Shown here piece after piece: positions 27,303 to 35,099 of a stretch of DNA of 64,000 nt. Where the stretch lies: positions 124,001 to 188,000 of the forward strand of contig CANMBU010000002.1 in assembly GCA_947496175.1 (NCBI GenBank). The letters are read 5' to 3'. The notes under the pieces are model-generated. The model did no database searches, was not told where the DNA came from, and saw nothing but the letters and a program-made list of their open reading frames with translations. The translations under genes and the position numbers were made by a program. The stretch comes from an uncultured Roseovarius sp. Its GTDB lineage: Bacteria > Pseudomonadota > Alphaproteobacteria > Rhodobacterales > Rhodobacteraceae. Numbering within the stretch: the stretch's first letter is position 1; every line of letters starts with the position of its first letter.

Positions 27303-27641
27303 TTAACCGGCTTTGCCAAGCACAGCCTGATTAACGGTCATGTAGATAGAAAAAATCGAGTCCATCCTGGTGAGACGAAACACTTTCGCGACATCCTGGC
27401 TCAAGCTGGCCAAATCAAGTTGCCGTCCGTCTCCCATTTGTTTCATGGACGCCACTATGGCACCAAGACCACTTGAGTCGACAAACTTTACGCGCGACAG
27501 GTCCAAAACAATTCGGGTCGCATCTGTGGCTGTCGCGGCGCGCATAGCATCTTTGAACTGTATTGCCGATGCAGCATCAATACGAGAGGCGGCGACACTG
27601 ACAATCTGTGTTCCGTTTTCAAAAACAGTGTTGAGCTCCAT
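27303..27641 (-). CDS. STAS-domain anti-sigma factor antagonist (RsbV-like)
   Basis: A 112-residue single STAS domain. The phosphorylation loop is VKFVDSSGLGAIV with Ser56-Ser57, the residues that RsbW-type kinases modify. In the unphosphorylated state such proteins bind the kinase and free its target. The start at 27641 has GGAG 7 nt upstream, and the longer frame adds only a basic stretch. It is the first gene of the leftward rsbV-rsbW pair and diverges from the thiolase gene with a 92-nt promoter gap. No PP2C phosphatase to reset it is in the window. Confidence 0.9.
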   Translation of the reverse strand: MELNTVFENGTQIVSVAASRIDAASAIQFKDAMRAATATDATRIVLDLSRVKFVDSSGLGAIVASMKQMGDGRQLDLASLSQDVAKVFRLTRMDSIFSIYMTVNQAVLGKAG

Positions 27642-27733
27642 ATGGCGTCTCCGATCGAAATGATTCATCGCGAAGGCTAGACCTCAATCGTTACCATTCG
27701 GTATGCAGAGGTAAATTTGTGGGAGCGCGCAAA

Positions 27734-28906
27734 ATGACGGATGTGGTGATTGCCGGAGCGGCCAGAACGCCAATGGGCGGGTTTCAGGGTGATTTTGACG
27801 GTGTGGACGCCTCGGTTCTCGGTGGTGCGGCGATAGAGGCAGCACTCTCAGGTGCTGGCGCACAAAGTGTTGACGAAGTTCTGATGGGGTGTGTGCTCCC
27901 CGCCGGTCAGGGACAGGCCCCCGCTCGGCAGGCGGCGTTTCATGGCGGGCTTGGGGAAGAGGTGCCCGCCACGACCCTCAACAAGATGTGTGGCTCAGGC
28001 ATGAAGGCGGCCATGATCGCCTATGATCAGATCAAACTTGGCCACACTGACGCAATGATCGCAGGCGGCATGGAGAGCATGTCTAATGCGCCGTATTTGT
28101 TGCCAAAAATGCGAGGCGGTGCGCGCATCGGGCATGGGCAGGTCATCGATCACATGTTCCTCGATGGCCTGGAAGATGCCTATGACAAGGGCCGGTTGAT
28201 GGGCACGTTTGCCGAGGATTGTGCGGAAAAATATCAATTCACGCGCGAGGCGCAGGACGCTTATGCCATCGGCTCGCTGGAGGGGGCTTTGGCGGCACAG
28301 AAATCCGGTGCCTTCGCGCGCGAAATCGCGCCCGTGACGTTGAGCACGCGCAAGGGCGACGTCACCGTCGATCAGGACGAACAACCCGGCAAAGCCCGAC
28401 CCGAAAAAATCCCGCATCTCAAACCGGCCTTTCGCAAAGAGGGCACAGTGACCCCGGCCAATTCCAGCTCAATCAGCGATGGCGCTGCCGCCCTTGTCCT
28501 GGCGTCAGAGGATGCAGCCAAAGCCCAAGGTTTGAACATACGTGCGCGCATTGTGGGTCATGCCAGCCATGCCCAAGCTCCGGGGTGGTTCACAACGGCC
28601 CCGGTTCCCGCCGCGCAAAAGCTTTTGGCGGCAATCGGATGGGACAAGGACGACGTGGACCTTTGGGAGGTCAATGAGGCCTTTGCCGTTGTGCCCATGG
28701 CGTTCATGCATGAAATGGGCCTGCCGCGCGAGAAGGTGAATGTGCATGGCGGAGCTTGCGCATTGGGCCATCCGATTGGTGCCTCTGGCGCGCGGATTAT
28801 GGTAACATTGCTCAACGCTTTGGAAACCCATGATCTCACGCGTGGTGTTGCTGCCATTTGCATCGGGGGCGGAGAAGGCACGGCGATTGCGATTGAACGG
28901 ATTTAG
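27734..28906 (+). CDS. Acetyl-CoA C-acetyltransferase (thiolase)
   Basis: A 390-residue thiolase that condenses or cleaves acyl-CoA units, in acetoacetyl-CoA formation or beta-oxidation. The acylated Cys86 is in NKMCGSGM. NEAFAVVPMAF and NVHGGACALGHPIGASGAR hold the active-site His, and the second Cys is in CIGGGEG near residue 376. The length is normal. The ATG at 27734 is preferred; an in-frame GTG at 27719 would overlap the ribosome site GGGAG. It has no dehydrogenase neighbour, so biosynthetic versus degradative use cannot be told. Two hairpins follow the stop. Confidence 0.93.
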   Translation: MTDVVIAGAARTPMGGFQGDFDGVDASVLGGAAIEAALSGAGAQSVDEVLMGCVLPAGQGQAPARQAAFHGGLGEEVPATTLNKMCGSGMKAAMIAYDQIKLGHTDAMIAGGMESMSNAPYLLPKMRGGARIGHGQVIDHMFLDGLEDAYDKGRLMGTFAEDCAEKYQFTREAQDAYAIGSLEGALAAQKSGAFAREIAPVTLSTRKGDVTVDQDEQPGKARPEKIPHLKPAFRKEGTVTPANSSSISDGAAALVLASEDAAKAQGLNIRARIVGHASHAQAPGWFTTAPVPAAQKLLAAIGWDKDDVDLWEVNEAFAVVPMAFMHEMGLPREKVNVHGGACALGHPIGASGARIMVTLLNALETHDLTRGVAAICIGGGEGTAIAIERI

Positions 28907-28907
28907 A

Positions 28908-28955
28908 GGCAAGTCTTTTTTGAAAAGACTTGCCAAAAGCTTTCAGAAAGCTTTT
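28908..28955 (+). terminator. Tandem hairpins after the thiolase gene
   Basis: GGCAAGTCTTTT pairs with AAAAGACTTGCC (28908-28934). Directly after it, AAAAGCTTT pairs with AAAGCTTTT (28935-28955, loop CAG). Two perfect stems in a row right behind a stop codon suggest a terminator or an RNA-stabilising 3' end. Confidence 0.75.
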
Positions 28956-28972
28956 GGGCTTGGGGGATAACA

Positions 28973-29431
28973 ATGCGCATAGACTATGAAGAAGTTTCTA
29001 AAATCATCGCTGCCTTGACCGAGGGTGAGATGGACGAAGTGGCTCTTATGGCCACGGTCGTTTGTGAATTGCATCACTCCGATGACCGCTTTGACTGGAC
29101 GGGCTTTTACCGTGTGGTCGCGCCGGAACTGTTGAAGATCGGGCCTTACCAGGGTGGCCATGGTTGTCTTGTCATTCCATTTGACCGTGGTGTCTGCGGT
29201 GCGGCGGCGCGGACAGGTGAGGTGCAGATCGTGGATGATGTAGACGCATTTCCCGGCCATATTGCCTGCGCAAGCTCCACGCGCTCTGAAATTGTTCTGC
29301 CCGTTACAACGGGCCACGGTAAGTTGCTGGGCGTTCTGGACATAGACAGCGATCAGCCAGAGGCGTTCACCTCGGAAGATGCCAGTGGGTTGGCGTCCAT
29401 CCTGCAATCGGTATTCGGACGACTGCCGTAA
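28973..29431 (+). CDS. msrC: Free methionine-(R)-sulfoxide reductase (fRMsr, GAF domain)
   Basis: A 152-residue GAF-domain enzyme that reduces free L-methionine-(R)-sulfoxide with thioredoxin. Three Cys stand at 65 (HGCLVI), 75 (RGVCGAA) and 99 (GHIACASS). Their spacings of 10 and 24 residues equal those of Cys84, 94 and 118 in the E. coli enzyme, which is strong support. WTGFYRVV and the SEIVLPV strand also match. A signalling-only GAF protein would not keep these Cys. The gene follows the thiolase by 66 nt, across two hairpins. Confidence 0.92.
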   Translation: MRIDYEEVSKIIAALTEGEMDEVALMATVVCELHHSDDRFDWTGFYRVVAPELLKIGPYQGGHGCLVIPFDRGVCGAAARTGEVQIVDDVDAFPGHIACASSTRSEIVLPVTTGHGKLLGVLDIDSDQPEAFTSEDASGLASILQSVFGRLP

Positions 29432-29467
29432 AGTTGCTCAGTACATGTGGCGATGAAATTTCGTTTG

Positions 29468-29501
29468 ATTTTTTCACGAGAATCACGCACCGTGAAAAAA
29501 T
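29468..29501. promoter_or_regulatory. 11-bp inverted repeat upstream of the XRE-cupin gene
   Basis: ATTTTTTCACG (29468-29478) and CGTGAAAAAAT (29491-29501) are perfect inverted arms around a 12-nt spacer. A further half-site like ATTTTCACCG starts near 29509. It lies 30 nt before the regulator start and looks like an operator for autoregulation, though a terminator for the upstream gene is possible. Confidence 0.55.
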
Positions 29502-29530
29502 AGGGAGAATTTTCACCGTCAGGCGGAAAC

Positions 29531-30103
29531 ATGGAGCAAAGCCAGATTGCCGCGATGCGCAGCCTTGGGGCCGATTTGCGCGCTTTGCGCAAGGCACGGG
29601 GTCTGACGCTAACCGAACTGGCCGAGGGGCTGGGCCGGTCTGTGGGCTGGCTAAGCCAGGTGGAACGCGATCTGTCAGAGCCATCGATTTCCGATCTGCG
29701 CGGCATGGCCGAGCGGCTGGATGTTCCGATGTCGTTTCTTTTTGCGCATTCCAGTGCCCCGGTCGAGGAACAGGGAACGATTGTTCGCGCCGGAACACGC
29801 AGACCGATGGGCTCAGGCGAAGAGGGTTTGATCGAGGAACTTCTGTCGCCTGATCTGACGGACGAGTTCGAGATGATCCACTCGACCTTCCAGCCGCACT
29901 CACGCATGCAAACCCCGGCCAACCGGCCAACCCAAGAGGTAGGATATATCGTGTCAGGACAGCTGGACCTGACGATCTCAGGACGGGATTTCACCGTTGG
30001 ACCTGGTGACAGTTTCCGCGTGCGACAGGAACAGTACCATTGGTCCAACCCCTATGATGACCCTTGCGTTGCGATCTGGGTGATCGCGCCGCCGGTCTAT
30101 TGA
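29531..30103 (+). CDS. XRE family transcriptional regulator with C-terminal cupin domain
   Basis: A 190-residue DNA-binding regulator. The helix-turn-helix spans about residues 12-70 (LRALRKARGLTLTELAEGLGRSVGWLSQVERD). A small cupin domain lies at about 110-185 (FQPHSRM, then GYIVSGQLDLTISGRDFTVGPGDSF and YHWSNP) and probably binds an effector such as an amine or amino acid. This architecture is that of PuuR-like regulators. It starts a long rightward run: a LysE exporter begins 10 nt after it, so it may control export of a related compound. An inverted repeat just upstream may be its own operator. Confidence 0.9.
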   Translation: MEQSQIAAMRSLGADLRALRKARGLTLTELAEGLGRSVGWLSQVERDLSEPSISDLRGMAERLDVPMSFLFAHSSAPVEEQGTIVRAGTRRPMGSGEEGLIEELLSPDLTDEFEMIHSTFQPHSRMQTPANRPTQEVGYIVSGQLDLTISGRDFTVGPGDSFRVRQEQYHWSNPYDDPCVAIWVIAPPVY

Positions 30104-30113
30104 GGGGGTTCGG

Positions 30114-30734
30114 ATGAGTTTTGAAGCCTGGACCATTTTCGCCCTCTTCTGGATTGTTTTCGTCACGACGCCGGGTCCGAATGCAGTCAACTGTATCATC
30201 AATGGCATGACACTGGGCTTTCGGCGCAGCCTTTGGGCCGTTGCGGCCATTCTGACGCAAGCCAGCCTGTTCCTGATCTTGTCTGCCGCGGGCGTCACCG
30301 CGCTCATTGCGGCGTCACCAGATGCGTTTCAGGTGGCAAAGTTTGTTGGCGCTGGTTTTCTAATCTACTTGGGTGTCCGCGGGTGGATCATGGCACGCCA
30401 CCCGATTGTAGCCGCTGAGCCTGATGGGCGCAGTATTTACTGGCGCGCCTTTGCCATTGCTACGATCAATCCCAAGAGTGTTGCCGGATACCTGGCTGCG
30501 TTCAGTCAGTTCGTTCAACCCGATGTCCCGATCTGGGGGCAAATGTGGGTGATCTTCCCCACAGCGCTGACACTGACCGCGATAAGCTACATGGGCTACA
30601 CCGCCTTGGGCGCGGGGCTAGGGCGTGCCGCTCTCGGCGCGGTTTTCAACGTCTGGCTGCGGCGTGCTTTGGCAAGTTGCTTTATAATTTACGGCGTCCT
30701 TCTGGGAAGCGCCGCGACACCGGGGAGGACGTGA
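30114..30734 (+). CDS. LysE/RhtB family translocator (1)
   Basis: A 206-residue inner-membrane protein with about six membrane segments. The LysE/RhtB family exports amino acids and similar small molecules. The N-terminal signature FVTTPGPNAVNCIINGMTLG and the INPKSVAGYLAAFSQFV motif are clear. It follows the XRE-cupin gene by 10 nt. Its TGA overlaps a GTG and precedes the ATG of the first GFA gene by 2 nt, so the genes are probably translated together. The cargo is unknown; the neighbouring regulator is the best clue. Confidence 0.9.
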   Translation: MSFEAWTIFALFWIVFVTTPGPNAVNCIINGMTLGFRRSLWAVAAILTQASLFLILSAAGVTALIAASPDAFQVAKFVGAGFLIYLGVRGWIMARHPIVAAEPDGRSIYWRAFAIATINPKSVAGYLAAFSQFVQPDVPIWGQMWVIFPTALTLTAISYMGYTALGAGLGRAALGAVFNVWLRRALASCFIIYGVLLGSAATPGRT

Positions 30735-30736
30735 GC

Positions 30737-31141
30737 ATGGTGCGTCGTGGGTCCTGTCTGTGCGGTGCGGTGGCGTTCGAGCTATGCGGGCGACTGCGGT
30801 CCATCACAGGCTGCCACTGCGGGCAGTGCCGCAAGCAATCCGGACATTACTGGGCGGCAACGTCGGTGGCAGATACCGGCCTGCGGTTGGTGAAAGATGA
30901 AGGCCTCACCTGGTTCGATGCCAGTCCAACGGCCCGCCGTGGATTTTGCAAACTGTGTGGGTCGACCCTGTTTTGGAAGCCTGACGGGCAGGACAGAACA
31001 GCCATTTCGGCAGGCAGTCTTGATCCGGGGTCTGGTCTTGAGATCACCAAACATGTGCATGTGGCAGACAAGGGCGACTATTACGATCTGTCAGATGATC
31101 TGCCTCAATTTGAAGCCTTGAGTGGAGAAGAAAGTGCTTAA
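30737..31141 (+). CDS. GFA family zinc-domain protein (1 of 3)
   Basis: A 134-residue protein of the GFA family (glutathione-dependent formaldehyde-activating enzyme fold). Zinc-binding Cys sets are complete: SCLCG at the N-terminus, CHCGQCRKQSGH in the middle and FCKLCGS near residue 75. The GFA name comes from one enzyme reported to join formaldehyde and glutathione; most members are uncharacterised. A GTG at 30731 overlapping the LysE stop is an alternative start; GGAGG precedes both. It is the first of three tandem paralogues and shares HCGQCRKQSGH with the second. Confidence 0.88.
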   Translation: MVRRGSCLCGAVAFELCGRLRSITGCHCGQCRKQSGHYWAATSVADTGLRLVKDEGLTWFDASPTARRGFCKLCGSTLFWKPDGQDRTAISAGSLDPGSGLEITKHVHVADKGDYYDLSDDLPQFEALSGEESA

Positions 31142-31502
31142 AGGAAGCTGTCTTTGCGGCGACGTGACGTTTGAGGTGAATGCCCCGGCAGAAGGCGCGT
31201 CTGTGTGTCACTGCGGGCAATGCCGAAAGCAATCGGGTCATGTGTGGTCTTCAGCCCACGCTGCCGAAACGGAGATTCACATTGCAGGCCCCGTGCAGTG
31301 GTACGAAGCAAGCCCGGCAGCAAAACGCGGCTTTTGCGCCCGTTGCGGATCCTTCCTGTTCTGGAAGGCGCATGACGAAGACACGATGAGTTTTGCCCTC
31401 GGGGCACTCGACGGGGAAACTGGCCTGAGGCTAGAGAAACACATCTTCACGGCGGATAAGGGCGACTACTACGAGATCGATGACGAGGTGCCGCAGTCAT
31501 GA
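31134..31502 (+). CDS. GFA family zinc-domain protein (2 of 3)
   Basis: A 122-residue GFA-fold protein, closest of the three to copy 1. The Cys ligands are GSCLCGDVTFEV, VCHCGQCRKQSGHVWSS and FCARCGSFLFW. The start is GTG at 31134, with GGAG 6 nt upstream, overlapping the copy 1 stop by 8 nt; GTG at 31122 is also in frame. It ends HIFTADKGDYYEIDDEVPQS. KGDYY is shared by all three copies, so they descend from one ancestor. Function is not known; see the GFA cluster as a whole. Confidence 0.87.
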   Translation: MLKGSCLCGDVTFEVNAPAEGASVCHCGQCRKQSGHVWSSAHAAETEIHIAGPVQWYEASPAAKRGFCARCGSFLFWKAHDEDTMSFALGALDGETGLRLEKHIFTADKGDYYEIDDEVPQS

Positions 31503-31879
31503 CCCGCGGCTCCTGTCTTTGTGGTGCGAATGTACTGGAGCTTGATGCGCCTGCAGGTCCGGTGACGGCCTGCCATTGCACGCAATGCAGAAAGTATTCC
31601 GGGCATCACTCGGCCAGCCTTGATGTGGATCGTGACGCGGTGCGTTGGGTGAAACAGGGACGCATCAAAGAGTTTCAACACCCCAGCGGCGCACGCCGCG
31701 TCTTTTGCGCGCGCTGCGGCACGAAGCTTTGGTTTGAAGGGGCAGATGGCTGGTTCAGTCTGGAAGCCGGAGTGCTGGATGCACCAACGGGCGGACAGAT
31801 GGCGGGGCACATCTTTGTCGCCAACAAAGGAGACTACTACACCATATCAGACGGCTTACCACAGGAGGCGCATCTGTAA
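31499..31879 (+). CDS. GFA family zinc-domain protein (3 of 3)
   Basis: A 126-residue GFA-fold protein, the most diverged of the three. The Cys ligands are kept: GSCLCGANVLEL, ACHCTQCRKYSGHHSAS and FCARCGTKLWF. The middle of the protein (VRWVKQGRIKEFQHPSGARRV) differs from copies 1 and 2, which suggests a changed substrate pocket. It overlaps copy 2 by ATGA, and its stop overlaps the start of the next LysE gene by 1 nt (TAATG). The whole block from 30114 to 32502 is therefore one translationally coupled unit. Confidence 0.87.
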   Translation: MTRGSCLCGANVLELDAPAGPVTACHCTQCRKYSGHHSASLDVDRDAVRWVKQGRIKEFQHPSGARRVFCARCGTKLWFEGADGWFSLEAGVLDAPTGGQMAGHIFVANKGDYYTISDGLPQEAHL

Positions 31880-32502
31880 TGTGGGAGGTTCTGACCGGAT
31901 TTGACCCAAGCGTCCTCGTTGCGTTTATTGCGGCAGGTCTGCTTCTCAACATCACGCCGGGCGCGGATTTCGTGTTCGTATCGGCCAGCGGCATCTCTGG
32001 CGGTCCCAAGATTGGTATGGCCGCGGCAATGGGTGTAAATCTTGGCATCGCGGTGCATGTAGCGATGGCGGCCGCAGGTGTCTCTGCGTTGATCCTTGCC
32101 TTTCCCTGGGCTTACGACGCGATCAGATACGCTGGCGCGGCCTATCTTTTGTGGCTGGCCGTGCAAGCCTGGCGCGCCAGTGGAGAGCTGGATGAAGGAC
32201 GCGCGGCGCGAAGCGTTTGGCGTGCGGTGCGCCGGGGGTTCGTGACCAACGTCCTGAATCCCAAAACGGCACTTTTTATCTTTGCCTTCATTCCACAATT
32301 CACCGATCCGACAATCGGCCCGATCTGGATGCAAATCCTGGTTCTGGGCCTGATTTTCATGGTGTTTGGCGCGGCCTTTTCACTGTGCCTAGGCGCGGCG
32401 GCAGGGGCCTTTGCGCAGGCCCTGAAGGCAAAAACGAAACTTCTCAACCGGGTCTCTGCCGTCATGTTTGGCGGTCTTGCAGCGCGGTTGGTGTGGGACT
32501 GA
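31879..32502 (+). CDS. LysE/RhtB family translocator (2)
   Basis: A 207-residue inner-membrane exporter of the LysE/RhtB family. The N-terminal signature is LLLNITPGADFVFVSASGISG, and VTNVLNPKTALFIFAFIPQF is the typical cytoplasmic-loop motif. About six membrane segments are visible. It closes the GFA cluster and shares a single nucleotide with the third GFA gene. It differs clearly from the LysE protein at the start of the cluster, so it is not a recent duplicate. The cargo is unknown. Confidence 0.9.
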   Translation: MWEVLTGFDPSVLVAFIAAGLLLNITPGADFVFVSASGISGGPKIGMAAAMGVNLGIAVHVAMAAAGVSALILAFPWAYDAIRYAGAAYLLWLAVQAWRASGELDEGRAARSVWRAVRRGFVTNVLNPKTALFIFAFIPQFTDPTIGPIWMQILVLGLIFMVFGAAFSLCLGAAAGAFAQALKAKTKLLNRVSAVMFGGLAARLVWD

Positions 32503-32559
32503 CAATGTATGAACGTTGCGGGCGCCTGAGGCGGGTCGCAGGATTAGGGAGACGACAAT

Positions 32560-35004
32560 ATGGCTGACTTACCGACAACCGCACGGGTTGTGATCATTGG
32601 CGGAGGCGTGGTGGGCACGTCAACGCTTTACCATCTGGCCAAGGCCGGATGGAAAGACTGTATCCTTCTGGAAAAGAACGAACTGACCGCAGGGTCCACA
32701 TGGCACGCAGCAGGCAACGTGCCGAACTTTGCGGGCTCCTGGGCCGTGATGAACATGCAGCGCTATGGCGCGGCCATGTACCGCACCTTGGGGGAAGATG
32801 TGGATTACCCCATGAACTACCATGTCACCGGCTCCATCCGTCTGGCGCATTCCAAAGAGCGGATGCAGGAATTTGAGCGTGTGGCGGGCATGGGTCGCTA
32901 TCAGGGTCTGCAGATGGACATCATGACCCCGCAAGAGATGCAGGAGTTGCATCCTTTCATCGAAACGCATGACCTTGAAGGTGGCATGTGGGACCCTCTG
33001 GACGGCGATATTGATCCGGCCCAGTTGACACAAGCGTTGGCCAAAGGAGCCAGAGACGCTGGAGGTCGGATCGAGCGCTTCTGCCCGGCGATTGGCATTG
33101 ATCGGGATGGCGACGAGTGGATCGTCAAGACCGAAAAAGGCGATATTCGCTGTGAATACGTGGCCAACTGCGCAGGCTACTACGCGCAGCGCGTAGGCGA
33201 GATGTTCAAGCCCTTTGGCGGGCGCACGGTGCCGATGGTTGTGATGAGCCACCAGTATTTCCTGACCGGCCAGATCCCTGAATTGGAGGCGTGGACCAAA
33301 GAGAAAGGCCACAAGGTGCCGCTTTTGCGCGATGTGGACGTGTCCTATTACCTGCGGCAGGACAAGCATGGCCTGAACCTTGGCCCGTATGAGCGGAATT
33401 GCAAGGCGCATTGGGTGACACCGGATGACCCCATGCCCGAGGACTTCTCATTCCAGCTTTACCCAGATGACCTGGATCGGCTGGAACATTACATCGAGGA
33501 TGCGATGGCGCGAGTTCCAATTCTGGGCACTGGCGGGATTGAGCGCAACATCAACGGCCCCATTCCCTATGCCCCCGATGGCCTTCCGATGGTGGGTCCA
33601 ATGCCGGGTGTTCCGAAAGCGTTCGAAGGTCACTCCTTCACCTTTGGCATCGCGCAGGGCGGTGGCGCGGGCAAGGTGTTGTCCGAATGGATTATGCATG
33701 GAGAGACCGAAGATGACATGTGGGCGGTCGATCCGCGCCGCTACACCGATTACTGCGACCACGACTATTGCTTGTCCAAGGCGCTGGAGACTTACGGCCA
33801 CGAATACGCCATGCACTTCCCCTGGCATGAATGGCCAGCCGGGCGTGACAAGAAACATGGACCCAATGACGCCAAAATCCGTGAACTGGGCGGCGTGATG
33901 GGGGCCTATAATGGCTGGGAGCGCGCCAATTGGTACGCCAAGCCGGGCGACGACACATCCGAGGAAAGCACGCAGACCTGGGGCCGCTCCGGTCCGTGGG
34001 AGCCGAGGATCAAGGAAGAATGCGAAGCCGTGCGCGATGCGTGCGGTGTTCTGGATCTGCCGGGCTTCTCGCGGTTCCGCGTTCAGGGTGCCGGGGCCGA
34101 TGAATGGCTGCGTGGCTTTGTCACTGGCGGTCTGCCCAAGATCGGACGCATCAACCTTGTCTACCGCGCCGACAGTCGGGGTCGCATCCTCACCGAATTC
34201 TCCTGTATCCGTTTGGAAGAGGATGACTTTGTCCTGATCACAGCCGCCCCGGCACAATGGCATGATGGGGACCTCATCCGTCAGAACGTGCCGGATGGCA
34301 TCACCGTGACAGAGACGACGACCGAGCGTTCCGCGCTGCTGGTCGCAGGTCCAAAGAGCCGCGACATGCTCGCGCCTCTGACCGATGCTGATCTCTCGAC
34401 CGGGTGGCTCACACATCAGCACGTCACCGTCGCGGGCAAACCAGCCTTCCTCATCCGCGTCAGCTTTACTGGTGAGCTAGGCTGGGAAGTGCATGCCGCC
34501 AATGAGGATATGCCAGCGATCTTCGAGGCCATCCTGAAAGCGGGTGCCAAACCCTTTGGCATGTATGCCTTGAACTCCTTGCGCATCGAAAAAGGCTACC
34601 GCGCCTGGAAAGGCGATCTCAGCACCGACTACTCCATGCTCGAAGGCGGATTGGAACGGTTCGTCAAGTTTGACAAGCCACAGGACTTCAACGGCAAGTC
34701 GGCCCTCTTGGCTGAAAAGCAGCGCGGGCGGAAGAAAGCCTTTGTGCCCCTCATCGTGGATGCCGGGTTTGCCGATGCGCCCTACATGTCAACGGTTTGG
34801 CTCAATGGCGATGTGGTGGGCGAAACGACCTCAGGGGCTTGGGGCTACCGGGTGAATGCGAGCGTCGCGCTGGCCACGATCCGCGCCGATCTGGCCGATG
34901 CCGGAACCGAGCTTGAGGTCGAGATCTTTGGCGAGCGCCGCAAGGCCGTTGTGCAACCAGACCAGCCGCTCTGGGATCCCGATAACGAGCGCATTCGGGC
35001 TTAA
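32560..35004 (+). CDS. Dimethylglycine/sarcosine dehydrogenase-like FAD and GcvT-domain protein (1)
   Basis: An 814-residue two-domain enzyme. The N-terminal DAO-type FAD domain has VVIIGGGVVGTSTLYHL, and His49 in STWHAAG is the residue that carries covalent FAD in mammalian DMGDH. The C-terminal half is a GcvT-like folate domain (RVSFTGELGWEVHA, NSLRIEKGYRAWKGDL). Such enzymes oxidise N-methyl groups and can pass the carbon to tetrahydrofolate. The sequence after WHAAG (NVPNFAGSWAVMNMQRY) differs from its paralogue at 38822, so the two likely use different N-methylated substrates. A double-hairpin repeat follows the stop. Confidence 0.9.
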   Translation: MADLPTTARVVIIGGGVVGTSTLYHLAKAGWKDCILLEKNELTAGSTWHAAGNVPNFAGSWAVMNMQRYGAAMYRTLGEDVDYPMNYHVTGSIRLAHSKERMQEFERVAGMGRYQGLQMDIMTPQEMQELHPFIETHDLEGGMWDPLDGDIDPAQLTQALAKGARDAGGRIERFCPAIGIDRDGDEWIVKTEKGDIRCEYVANCAGYYAQRVGEMFKPFGGRTVPMVVMSHQYFLTGQIPELEAWTKEKGHKVPLLRDVDVSYYLRQDKHGLNLGPYERNCKAHWVTPDDPMPEDFSFQLYPDDLDRLEHYIEDAMARVPILGTGGIERNINGPIPYAPDGLPMVGPMPGVPKAFEGHSFTFGIAQGGGAGKVLSEWIMHGETEDDMWAVDPRRYTDYCDHDYCLSKALETYGHEYAMHFPWHEWPAGRDKKHGPNDAKIRELGGVMGAYNGWERANWYAKPGDDTSEESTQTWGRSGPWEPRIKEECEAVRDACGVLDLPGFSRFRVQGAGADEWLRGFVTGGLPKIGRINLVYRADSRGRILTEFSCIRLEEDDFVLITAAPAQWHDGDLIRQNVPDGITVTETTTERSALLVAGPKSRDMLAPLTDADLSTGWLTHQHVTVAGKPAFLIRVSFTGELGWEVHAANEDMPAIFEAILKAGAKPFGMYALNSLRIEKGYRAWKGDLSTDYSMLEGGLERFVKFDKPQDFNGKSALLAEKQRGRKKAFVPLIVDAGFADAPYMSTVWLNGDVVGETTSGAWGYRVNASVALATIRADLADAGTELEVEIFGERRKAVVQPDQPLWDPDNERIRA

Positions 35005-35015
35005 GTGAAGCGCAG

Positions 35016-35077
35016 CCCCGGACTTTGATCCGGGGCCTCTTCCACTGAGGGTAGAGGTCCCGGGTCAAGCCCGGGAC
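35016..35077. repeat. REP-like double-hairpin element, copy 2
   Basis: CCCCGGA/TCCGGGG (35016-35035) is followed by GTCCCGGG/CCCGGGAC (35057-35077, loop TCAAG). It lies 12 nt after the first dehydrogenase stop. Layout and cores match the element at 22980-23043. Confidence 0.8.
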
Positions 35078-35099
35078 GTGACACCGAAAAGGAGAGAGC

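Noticed and set aside
33448-34422. 324-codon open frame on the minus strand
   Set aside because: Antisense to the first dehydrogenase gene; composition rich in His, Arg and Gly and no motif.
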